Source: Hydractinia symbiolongicarpus
Lineage: Eukaryota; Cnidaria; Hydrozoa; Anthoathecata; Hydractiniidae
Assembly (NCBI RefSeq): GCF_029227915.1
Contig: NC_079879.1
Span: forward strand, 8,556,001 to 8,620,000
Direction of reading: 5' to 3'
Length of the DNA stretch: 64,000 nucleotides
The notes under the pieces are model-generated. The model ran no database searches and was not told where the DNA came from. It saw only the letters and a list, made by a program, of their open reading frames with translations. Below, one piece after another: positions 38,023-50,100 of this stretch (the first letter of the stretch is position 1; each line of letters starts with the position of its first letter). A program made the translations under genes and the position numbers.

Positions 38023-40906
38023 TTAATTCTTCTTTGGTCCATCTACAAGTTTGTATACATAGTTGGTTTTGGCTTTTCCCACGCAATGATATGAATTGCA
38101 TGGACATGGTTTGAAGAAGTTGTCTCTGCATTGATTTGACTCTCCAAGTTTGGCGTATTTACTTTCACTTTTCTTACCACTCCAGCATTCACCTGATAAA
38201 AAAATCAAAATAGAATTTGTTTATTCTATAGCAAGTATAATTTATTTCATTTATATTTCATAACTAAAAAATATTGTTTCAATTTCAATGCAGACAAAAT
38301 AACTCACCCCAGAATTGGATAGCAAATATATCATGACCTTTCTGAAGCGCTGCGGTTGCACATCTGCAAATCATAGCTGGGTTGTACGTCTGCCATTGAT
38401 CCCACTGAATGAGATTACCTTGGTACTGTGGAGATACAGTATAGTCCCGTTCGGTGAGGATGTAGTTCGGAATCGTTCTTGCTGCTAAGTTGTCTTTATA
38501 ACAACCGAGCGGTTCGTAGTATGTCTTGCAAGCTGTAGAAGTTAAAGTAGTTATTGACGTTACGACTGTAAAAGCTTAAAAATTACCACTTTGTGTGCAA
38601 GATTTTTCCCGCTTGTGCACAACATCAGAGCAACGTGGATGAATACCTACCCCGACTATCCATAACAACTTCTTTTAAAGTAGAATACTAAAGAGCGCTA
38701 TTGTTAGATAAATGTTACACTCCGTAGAAAAACTACAAATAAGCCCGGAAGAGAACACAAAACTTAATTTTGCCAGGATTTTAAATACATTTTTCCGATG
38801 CCTCCGCCTTTACGTCATTCCCACCTCCACCCTGTTTATTTGTTGCTCTAGCCTACGAAAAGTTTGCTTTATAGAGGTGTCCCTTAGACGAGATTGCGCT
38901 GTAAGAGTTTCTTGAAGAATACGCCCTGGATAAATCTCCGTCTTATAGAGGTGTCTACTTTAGAGGTTGTTAGGTTAAGGAGGGTCTACCGTACAAGATC
39001 TTTTGTTCCTTACGAGACTTAAATAAACAAGTTAGTCAGATAAGTATCCTTTGGTAAATAAACGCCTCCTATCAAAGTTGTATTACATCAAAAGTAAGTC
39101 GTGTGTAAGTCGGTTAATTTTGAATAACTGTTGAGATTTCTGGTTAAAAAATATATATATATAAAAAGTGTGAATCAACCTGTTGGTGCGATTCTGTACA
39201 CATAGTTTGAAAGATCAGTCCCGGAGTAAGGTTCGCATTTGGAGTTATTTTTCTCATTCCTCTTAAACCGTGTGTCGACACACGTGTCTGATGGACCATG
39301 TTTATCGTAATCCAAATGTGCTTCATCACCAGCCCAACATTCTCCGTAAAACTGAATACCAATCACACTGTAACCCTTTTCATAAGCAGCTTTTGCGCAT
39401 CTGAGAACACAAATAATGAATAATTAGTCGTTAGTCCGTGGAAAAATTGACGGGTTCGCGCGTCCTTTATATACCGCATTGCGTGCGTCTGGCTACTTGC
39501 GGTATTATTTTGCGTGACAGAAGTATGCGGGTATTATAGTATTAAATAGTCGTTAACCCGTTTATAAATCCACGGGGTCGCCCGTCCTTTATATATCGCA
39601 TTTCGTGTTTCCGTTATGGGACGCAGCTTTCGCGGACACACAGACAGACAGAATGCAGCTATTTTTAAAGAGATTGTTTGAAGATTATGGCTTTACTGTA
39701 GATATATTTTAGCTAGGAGAATAAAGAAATAGTTATTTTACCTGCAAATAAATTCAGGAAGGTAATTTTTCCAATTTTTCCAATCGATTTGTTTACGTTC
39801 GTTTAAAGTCTAAAGTAAAAAAGAGTTAAGCGTAAATCTTATATTATTAATCCCATTTCACGTTGTTAACGAGAAGCTTCGATGTAGGATTCTGCCTGTA
39901 AGTAAGTAAGTAAATAAGTAAGTAAGGAAATCACGGATATTTTGTGTTTTCTGACAAAATGCTTTAGAGCCTGAGGGTTAAGCAAGAACTCCAAAACACT
40001 TTCAAGTCCATTGTCCTGTTTCTGGTTTTAAATTTGCGCGTATTTTTATTTCTAAAAATTTTTTTGATACGTTTGATTCTGTTCACAATGTATTATAGCT
40101 AACACTACATTAAAAAAATCAAAATTTTCACAAAAACCATGTATTTTCTTATTCGAGACATGCTCAAATATTTTGTTTTTTGTATCCAGGATAAGAGTGC
40201 TTATTGTGTATCTTCTAAACGTTTTGACAATGTAAATGCAGCATTATTCCATACTTGTCTTCCTTTTTAACACACTAATGTTGCAGTAAACTGCAACACT
40301 ACACCTCAGAGAACTATGGTAATTTAAGATTTTTACCCAAAACTGTTAGACACTTACCAAATTGAGCATTGCTCTATCTTTAAAAACATCTTTGAAACAA
40401 CCGATGGGCTCAAGAGGATGATCACACTCGGTTACTAAAAATAAAATTTTTAAGAAAACAATAAAAGAAAAGGTAACCGCAACACGCCACCACTACCACC
40501 ACCAACAACGACATCGACAACAACAACAAAAGCGACAACAAAAACGACAACAAAAACGACAACAACGACAACAACGACAACAACCACAACAACGACAACG
40601 ACAACCGCAACACACCACCACCACCACCAACAACAACAACACCACCACCACCAACAACAACAACGACAATGACAACGACAACTACAACGACAACAACATC
40701 GACAACAACAATAACGTGTACTTACGCATTTTTGATCCACATGCAACTGCAGCAAATGTTAAGAATGTCACAACTGTCTTCAACCAAAGCTCCCTATAAA
40801 CATTTTTTTGATTACGACTTAGCATAATAGCTACTCCAAATTTAGACAACTACCTTTCTTTAAACTTAATTTTAAAAGAAAAACCGACTCTTTTACATAC
40901 TTACAT
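38023..40906 (-). CDS. Secreted protein with two GECW/NYVY Cys-rich domains, paralog B
   Basis: Same architecture and intron phases as paralog A. Coding exons (minus strand): 40905-40906 (AT), 40726-40793, 40358-40434, 39742-39809, 39180-39400, 38308-38532, 38023-38192; 831 nt, 276 aa. The start codon is again split (TTAT|GTAAGT, TATAG|GGAGC), giving MELWLKTVVTFLTFAAVACG, a signal peptide. Domain 1 (GCFKDVFKDRA, FICRCAKAAYEKGY, FYGECWAGDEAH, YDKHGPSDTC) differs from A at roughly 40-45% of positions. Domain 2 and the last intron are almost identical to A. Exon 4 is 27 nt shorter than in A and exon 3 is 6 nt shorter. Conserved Cys, a secretory signal and no membrane anchor suggest an extracellular effector, mucus or capsule protein; this is inference. 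Confidence 0.85.
39430..39668 (-). mobile_element. ACTAGT-family repeat, two nested fragments
   Basis: GTTCGCGCGTCCTTTATATA and GGTCGCCCGTCCTTTATATA occur ~120 bp apart, followed by CGCATTTCGTGTTTCCG and a CAGACAGACAGA stretch. These match the reverse complement of the element at 24570-24746. It lies in intron 4 of paralog B. Confidence 0.6.
40480..40715. repeat. Impure (CAA/CGA/CAC)n simple repeat
   Basis: About 235 bp of trinucleotide-like repeats in intron 2 of paralog B. Open frames on the other strand here are repeat artefacts rich in V, C and L. Confidence 0.95.
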
Positions 40907-40960
40907 AATGATGTCTTTTCCTCAAATTGATAAAAAGTCAAAATTAGATGAAGAATTTAT

Positions 40961-40972
40961 TCTTATATACCC
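40961..40972 (-). promoter_or_regulatory. TATA box of paralog B
   Basis: Minus-strand GGGTATATAAGA ~56 bp before the start codon, matching paralog A in sequence and spacing. Confidence 0.7.
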
Positions 40973-43900
40973 TTAATCCCAAAGAGACAAATGAGAAAAG
41001 TTATATTGATTGTAAGATATTGATTTCACTCGATCGAATGATGGAGCTCGATGGAGCATTAAATCTTGAATTCGCCCAGTGTATTTAAACCTCAGAGGCG
41101 GGATCAAGTAGCAAAAGTAACAATATTTTTGATTGAAAAATAAGTCAGGACGCATTTCCACGTTGGAATGAAGCAATCGTCAGTATTAACATGTTGGGGT
41201 TTTATAAATATCCATTCAGATCATGTTATACAGTGTTTGTTAAATTAACGCCCGGATTAAAATATGGCTCCCAGAAATTAGCGCCCTCGTGTTAATAATA
41301 AAACCATTGTTTACGCAAAAGATTATATAATGTTTTTTTTTGCAATCTATTTTTTTATTATCTCCATAATATGGCAAAGAAAACATGAACAGGAGGCTAG
41401 GTCTGCATTATGTTGTACAATATACATACCATGACAAATTTGTTATGCGTTTTCTCAAAAAATAACTCCTATAATCAGCGTCCTGTTCGACTAAGACACC
41501 CCTCTCGAAGGCCTTGTAAATCAATAAGTGCCCCATGCGCTAGCTTGGATAAAACGGGTTATTTCACAGGATTCATTATTTATTTGTTTTGTTATTTTGT
41601 TTCATTTTCGAGCATATTAAAGTTCCCGTTACTGTTTTAGTGAGTACAATTTTAAAAGAAACTAGAATGTAAACAAGAACTGTCAAAAAACTGGCATTTT
41701 CTGTTTTTTTTATGACCAAAAACAAATGAGTCAAGCTCGACTTTAACACCGTTTACCGAGATGGTGAAAAAACTATCAAAAAACCCAGTGCCGTTGAGAA
41801 GCAAATAATCTGGAGGACGAATTTGATAATGGGTCGAAGATGCTGTAAATGAAAGTAGTTTCCAAATGCCGAAAAACTAAATAACAAATTTTCACCACTA
41901 GCTTAAAGAATTTAATTTAAGTGTTTTTATTTTCGTTACATAATATTGTGCTCCGTTACACGGTATGCTAGTTCCAGTCCTAATATTCGTAAAAATTACT
42001 ACAATTCCCACCTTTCTCACAAGTCGATTAATCATCAGAGCTGTAACAAGCTAAAGAGAAAGCCCACCGACCCACCTCCTAAAAAGCTCTAAAACCGACT
42101 TATGGTATAGCGATCTCTTCCAGTGCGAAAGGTCTTGGGCCGAGTCATGTCAGAGAGAGTAAGGCGGTTGTCTAGTTGGGCGATTGCTGTGCTTGCACGA
42201 CTTTCGCAGGATCCTCTTAGAAAGCAGTACCAACAGGAACTGAAGAAGCTATCCTGGGTAAATAATTTCAATAATAATAATAATAATAGTAATAAAATAA
42301 ATAAGGTAATTGCTTTACCTAAGCTTACAAATATGCCGTTTCTATATGGTTTCTTTTTGGAAAATAGGTAAATGAAACCAACCACATTTGGCTACGGGGT
42401 ACGAGGTAAGTTTTTGTCCTGGAAAAGGCAAAACTCTAATTAAAACTTGCACTTAAATCAGTAGAAAAAAGCCGAATAACTACTGACTCCCTATTGTTTT
42501 GTTTTTTTCATATTATGTACATATATTTTAAGAGTGTAATAAAAAATGTGATATTACGATTAAAATAATGCTAACTGTTACTTGTAGCTTAGTAGAGTCA
42601 CAAAGGCATATTGCTAAGGAGAATTAGGTCAGATATGCTTCATATTATTGTCCCGTATAGGGGTTAGTTTAGAAAAAATGAGGTTATTTTCGGCTGAGCG
42701 AAGCGAATTAGAAAATAATGATCACCAAAAAAACACCCACAATATTTTAAGAGGACACTTAAAGACGGTAAAAACATTTTCCCTTAAGATACTGTTTAGA
42801 TAACTGTGAGAGTTGCCTTCATGGGCTTACTTAACACATAATCTCATAATCTCATGAGTGACACAAACGTTTTGACTCTCTTTCGGATTTTGACTCATAG
42901 ACTAAAATTGAATTCTAAATTCTGAAATCGTTATTATTAAACTTCGAATGACCCCTTTCTCTTCCTATGATGATCCTTATCTAAAAAAGTTCTACGGTTT
43001 ATTTTACGCCTTCTCGATAGGAACGACCATAGTGAATGGAAATTTTACCCTCGAGCTTCTTTGCTTACTATCATAATCTTTCCTCCCTGTCGCATATTAG
43101 AAGGTTTCATGAGTAATGGTCACCTTTGGTTCAAGCTAATGTTATTCAATCGATAATGACACGGTAAAAAAATGACGGGAAAAAAACAACACGATATATT
43201 ACACATACTATATTTTACTGATAAAAAAACTAAATAGATAAATAAAAACAATGTACAGAACATAAAAACCTTCAGAGATATTAATCACTTATAAAAACAT
43301 CAGTTTGTAAAATATATTTCTACTCTGTTAATATATCTATTTTTCAACCTTCGAAACATTCTCCCACAGTAAAAAAGTCCCCACAGGCTAGTTATTGCAA
43401 ATTTTCCACTCAATATTTTAAAGACAGGGCGGGGATCACTTAAAATTATGGGGAAGGACGAAAAGGTTAATGGCATTGCTTTCATTTTAGCATTTTCACA
43501 CTTAGTCCGAACTTATAATTCTCATGGTAAAATTTTAAATTATCGTACCATTTCAGTTGCTATTTTAAAAAATACCGTGAGAAAATAATCTTGTGAAAAT
43601 TACACGAATTCAAAATCGAGTTAAATCCCTGGCTTTCTCTGTTTCATAAAACCGCATTATGGCCAAAAAAAAACACAAAAATGGCTGCCGCACTTGTGGG
43701 ACAGCAACAAATAAAAATTAAGCTACTTTTACACTGTGGATAGCTATTCACAAGCTATAAAATTTTACATTATTTAAAAAAATAGTCATTCTGTTCATGT
43801 TTCACTTTACATATATGCGTAAAAATTATGACCACACAAAAAAAGTTGCTTGAAAATAATCGACTCAGAGCTTGTTTAGTAAAAATTAAGTATTTTACGG

Positions 43901-44124
43901 AATAAAGGGTAACAAAACCCCCCTGTTCATATCAGCAGCATAGTGGACATTAACAACATCAGTGTTATGTTGCAGTATATGAATGTGCTTAATCGTAGTG
44001 GTAAAGTCGAGTTTGCTGTGCTTATTATTCCGAAAAATACCCATTTCGTTCTTTCATAAATTAGTAAATAAAAAACAATAAAAATATGTCACGTTTTATG
44101 TCTCCGCCAAAATAAATATTCTTC
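40973..44124. other. Intergenic, no gene seen
   Basis: A frame at 42123-42240 (RVMSERVRRLSSWAIAV...) looks protein-like but has no recognised family or splice partners. An (AAT)n tract lies near 42268-42300. The left side is the upstream flank of paralog B and the right side the 3' flank of the receptor gene. Confidence 0.45.
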
Positions 44125-47100
44125 TCACACCGTTGTTTCACTACGCCATTCAAACTGTTTCTTAGTCACGTGTGGCATTGGAACGTAAATGATTGGTGCA
44201 ACCACTACAGGAAGTTCCTCTTCTTCTTCTTCATCTTCTATTTCATCAACTTTATCAGTATTACCATTAATATTATCATTTGTTTGTTTTTCATCAACCT
44301 TATATTCAATGTCTGGTTTGTTATTATTTAACGCCATATCGGGTGAATTTGAATCAATTGAAGAGGGCGACACATTTTGCTCTTGCACTGGGTTTAACAT
44401 GGTCAAACCAGCATGAGTTTGATGGCTGTTAATATGTGAATACCCAGGACTGGGCGGAACATGCATTGGGTAGCCAGGCCCTGGCACTATATGCATTGGA
44501 ATATTAGGTGGGAGGGGTTGTCTTATTGGAGCCATCGGGTTGATTTGAGGTCTGTTATTCGCAAATAAATCATTGTACATAGCTAAATTATTAGCTGCAC
44601 GCTTTTTGTTGATATATAATGGTACACCACTTACAGTTGTACTTGCTAAGGAGCTTGATTTAGAGCTATATGCAAGAGAAGCCGTTACAGGCGCAGTTTC
44701 AGACAGAAAATAAGGATAATACGAGCCTCCTTTCTTTTCACGACGCCTTGCAGGACGCCAGTTTTCTGGCACAAATGATTTAATATTTTCCGGTATATCG
44801 GGATTCTTCGGCCGTACTCTTTTTGTTCTAGAAGATGTTAATGAACACTCTCCGATGGAGTTTTGGCCTCCGTTCGATCTTTTGTCGGCATCGCTTAGTT
44901 CTGACTGACTTTGTTGGGTCTTATTAAACCTTTTGTCTAAAGTTTCTTTGACTGGATTTCCGATATTTGCATCGGATTCATTGGCGGATAAACTGATCGC
45001 GTTTGAAGACCGTTTGTTTACGTTATCCAACTCATCCAACGATTCGCCCCGACCGTCATACGCGGGGGCAGTTTCAACACGAACCGAAGCGATAATTTGC
45101 GAACCTTCTGACTGAAGTTGATCACTGAGGCCGTACACGCCATGTGTCATATCGAGATTGTTCGAGTTATGCTCCGACACGATATCTGAACGTTCGTAAG
45201 CATGATCGAGATTAGTCGAGTTTCTTTCGATTGTAGGCGTGTGGTTTTCAGCTAAGTTGATTAATTCTTCCAATTCAGTTCCTGGTGCGTGCTTTTGATG
45301 GCGAAGGTGTGCTACAAACTGAGTTACATAGTTAACAGCGTCTTTTCTTTTGAAGAAGTGGTATAAAAATATAGCTGCGCCTATACACAGATTGAAAATC
45401 GCAGCAGCGTAACAGAAGAAATAGTATAAATAGCGAGAGGAAGAAGTCTTGTAAGCATACATCATTAACGTGCATGTGAACGTCAAAATAAAGAAAAGTA
45501 GAACGAACAAACTTCCATGCAAAAAATGCAGTAGTTCTTCACGTTTTGGCGTCCCATTCACTAACTTTTCAGCTGCCTTTAATTTGTATTTGCAACTCTT
45601 CGGATTACATTTGTCTCGATCAACCGGTTCTTCTTTCGTAACTGGTTCTAACGGTTCCGGAAAAACTCGATTGATCAAAGCATGTAAGTAACATAATAGA
45701 ATGAAATCAGTCACGAAAAAAAGACCAGCCGGAACGACAAAAGCGCCAAGAGACGTGTTGCGTGGCAGCCAACAGCTGAAATTAAAAAAGTATAATATAT
45801 TAAAAGACAGGAAAACAGCAATGTAGGAGATGCTCAATTATTATTTCTAACGGGGTAGGGAGTATGTTTGGGTTATGTCAAAAGCAAATTTTCTAACACA
45901 GGGGGAGCGGGGTCAGAACGTACTTTTCGCATATTCCCCAGGACTGTTTCAAAACGAAATCAATAACCAAACATTCAAAAGCCTGTTCAACTACTTACTA
46001 CGCGAGATCGTCTGGTCCATCTTTTAAAGTTGCAACAGTTATGCTGCATATGATGAGAGGTATACCTAAAAACAACCGAAATTCTCAATCGCAATGAAAT
46101 TAGGCTAATTCTTTTCATGTCCTAAAAATGTCGGATAATTCAGAATCAGCTATTAACTTCAAAGGTTATAACAGGCAAAATATGAAACAGCAATTTTCCT
46201 TTCTTTAAATTGCAAGGAATGCGTACGAACACTACAATGATAATATTAATATTAAACACAGAAAAAATCAAAATTCCTACCCCAGGCTACCAGATAGTAT
46301 TTCAACACTGGATCATATTCTTCACTCACTGAACGAGCGTATTTCCTTAGCATTTGAATGAGTACCAGGGCTCCACATCCAAGCCATATAAGCGTGGATA
46401 ACATGAAATAATGAAGGACAACAGCAACACCTTGACAGAGTAACTTATGATCAGTTCTGTGTATACCGACAGCAAAGATGATTTCTGTGAAGATTAAGGC
46501 TAAGCACAGGTTCATAAGAGTGGCTGCGTCACTTCGGTTGTATCGTAATTGTCTAAAAAACATGGCCGCAGTCAGTTTAAGTGAAAAGAAAATGGTTTTA
46601 CACAATATTTTATCCAACAGAAAATTTTACATTTAAATCGTCATTAAGTCTTGCATAAATTAACGTTGGGGATTGATTTTTGCGAGTTTCAATTTTCGCA
46701 AGTTAAAGCATGTTGCATTTCGAGAACATTAATTTACGTGATTGTTGGTTGATGAGTAAGTTCTTGATGTTTCAAAAAATGAAACACAGTCGAGTCATAA
46801 ATACAACAAGTTATTGCACTGGTTGTATTATTCATAAACAAGAAAAAAATACTTTCAAAAATTTTGCGTGCATTGATTTTCGCGATTTAGCCTTCAAAAC
46901 ATTTTTAGCAAGCACACAATCTGCGAAATTAAATGCTTCTAAACATTAATACGACCAAGTTATTTAGAATTATGATCAATGGTTACACGGGAAAAAGGAA
47001 GAGCTCACCTGAACAACATATAGACGAGCAGTGTTGCGCAAAGAAGGAGACAGGATAGTACAGCTCCAACGTATAGTATAGCTTCCATATAGTTTGCTTT

Positions 47101-50100
47101 TAAGCGAACAGGTACAAATTTATCCTAAAAAAGGTATTTTTTACAAATTCATCTTTAGGACGAAGGGTTGGGAATTTCAGTCACATATACAGAGCTTTAG
47201 TAATACTTGGGAAAATTGTCACGGTAGTGTGAAACTTGATATTTTTCATAGTGTTTTACACTTTAAATAATTAAAAAATAAGGTTTTAATTTCGTAGGAC
47301 AATCCAAAAACTTCTCAAACAGTTCGAAAAAAAAATACAACGTAATATATGATAATTTTAATTCATATGGATTATTGGGATAACTTACCATTGCCAGACT
47401 AAAATACACCATGTTGTCGAAAAACTGCGAAGGAAATATACATTGAAACTGAGTGAGGTTTGTGAAGAGAGTCAGACTAGTGCAATCCTTTGATTCTGTC
47501 CAACCTAAAATAAAAGATTAGCACATAGAAGAAGGGTATTTATTTTAACTAACTGCTGCTGTGAGTGTGGTGGAATCTAATACATATTTTATCAGATTAT
47601 GCAAATACGCAGGGGCAGTTTCGACAGTGGATTGAATGTACGTATAGTTTATGAATATATTCTTTCCGCGATTTCCAAAGACGTTTTTTGTTAAGTGACA
47701 GTAGAATAAAAATAACAATGTTATAATATGGAACTATTATGTAACCATTTAAATATGAGAGAGGCGCATTTTTAATTATGTGGTTTAAGGTAAAAAGATA
47801 ATTGAAATTAGATACAGAATCGATATTTACAAAGGACGACCAGTTGGCTTTTCATTAAGTGAAATATTTATAGTAAGAGTATTATTGACACACCTTTCCC
47901 ATTATCCGATCTCGCCAATCATGTTTAGGATTATAGCACTCTAGCAGTATCTGTGCAAGGACGAAAACCTCACTACACAACTGCGCCAGGCAGCAAGTTA
48001 TATTTGCGTACTTGCCAAAATAAACTTATCTACATTAATACTACTATGGTGCCTCGACATGCACTGAAAAGAAACACTTCGGATTTCTTATTTTAAACAG
48101 GCCCTTAGTAGGGTTGACAATAGTAGTTACGGAAACCGTTGCCATTCTGAACAAAAATTAGCGATAATTACAACTTTTACTTTACTTTTGGGTTCACGCT
48201 AAAAAAAATAATTGCACCCACCTAAACTCTCTTTCCAAAACACAAGTTTGGGGTTTTTATGGTATTTCAACTAAAAAGAAGGGAAAAGATATAGAAATAT
48301 GATACAAGCTGTGAAAAAAAAAAATGAAAAATATGTAAAAAGCATAAAGAAGAAGAATACTTACGGACTCGGGTTTAAAAGACACCAAAAAATGTTTAGA
48401 TGTGTTATGATTCCTTTGTAATGGAGAATCTACATGCAAAAAGATTAGTTTATACATAAACAGGGCGTAATTTTTAAATTTTTTTTTTTTTGGGGGGGGG
48501 GGGGTGGAGGGGGGTTAAAAATTATTTTTGCAGATAAAAAAAACATGTGAAAAACAGTTAATAAATATGAGAAGACAGTTAATAAATATGAGAATACAGT
48601 TAATAAATATGAGAAGACAGTTAATAAATATGAGAATACAGTTAATAAATATGAGAAGACAGTTAATAAATATGAGAAGACAGTTAATAAATATGAGAAT
48701 ACAGTTAATAAATATGAGAATACAGTTAATAAATATGAGAAGACAGTTAATAAATATGAGAAGACAGTTAATAAATATGAGAAGACAGTTAATAAATATG
48801 AGAAGACAGTTAATAAATATGAGAAAACAGTTAATAAATATGAGAAGACAGTTAATAAATATGAGAAGACAGTTAATAAATATGAGAAGACAGTTAATAA
48901 ATATGAGAAGACAGTTAATAAATATGAGAAGACAGTTAATAAATATGAGAAGACAGTTAATAAATATGAGAAGACAGTTAATAAATATGAGAATACAGTT
49001 AATAAATATGAGAAGACAGTTAATAAATATGAGAAGACAGTTAATAAATATGAGAAGACAGTTAATAAATATGAGAAAACAGTTAATAAATATAAGAAGA
49101 CAGTTAATAAATATGAGAAGACAGTTAATAAATATGAGAAGACAGTTAATAAATATGAGAAGACAGTTAATAAATATGAGAAGACAGTTAATAAATATGA
49201 GAAGACAGTTAATAAATATGAGAAGACAGTTAATAAATATGAGAAGACAGTTAATAAATATGAGAAGACAGTTAATAAATATGAGAAGACAGTTAATAAA
49301 TATGAGAAGACAGTTAATAAATATGAGAAGACAGTTAATAAATATGAGAAGACAGTTAATAAATATGAGAAGACAGTTAATAAATATGAAAATACAGTTA
49401 ATAAATATGAGAAGACAGTTAATATATATGAGAATACAGTTGATTTAGTATAGCTGGTTTGAACCCACTAATGACATGGGCGCAACCGGTTTGGAACCGA
49501 CTACATTTGTTGAAATTACAGGTTTAATGTAGGTCTGCTTTAATACAAGACATTACAAATTGCATTAAATAATTCAGCTTATCTAAACCCTGATGAATAA
49601 AAAACTGTATACACAGTACCGAAGCAAATTGAAAATATACTTCAAGTTTAGTGCGACCGACAAATCTCATAATATAGCTCTCACTCACCATACACTTCCA
49701 AGCCAACTATAGGACTTGCAATAAAAGAATAGTTCTTGTTTTTTGATTGAAAGAAAGTGGTGACGTTAAATGCAATACTTGTGATACGAACTTGATTTGC
49801 TTTCGACCCAAGAGCTACTTGGAAAGATACAGTAGACATCTGAAGAAAAACATTCAGTTCATTAGATATACTTTATTTTAATTAATTCTCTCTACATTGA
49901 CTAGCCATTCTTTTAACTTATTGCGACACTGGATTGACTATTAACAGTGTGTTTCCAGTAGAAAACAATATTTTGAGGAAGATCTGTTATGTTTAGTTCT
50001 TTGGACAAGATGGGAGAGGGAAACTACTAGTCTCTTGGGAAAAACATTAAATTGTAATGTCTATTCACATCCAGTGGTGTGTTCAAACATAGTAAGAATA

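Noticed and set aside
40422-40755. Cys/Val/Leu-rich frames on the minus strand
   Set aside because: Produced by a CAA/CGA/CAC simple repeat in intron 2 of paralog B; three overlapping frames are all open, as expected for a trinucleotide repeat.
42123-42371. Possible small gene (RVMSERVRRLSSWAIAV...)
   Set aside because: The first ~40 residues look protein-like, but the frame then runs through an AAT repeat, and I found no family, splice sites or partner exons.
48528-49448. 306-aa open frame of repeated INMRRQL
   Set aside because: It is the translation of a 21-bp non-coding minisatellite (seven codons per unit) inside an intron of the opposite-strand receptor gene. No start context, no domain.
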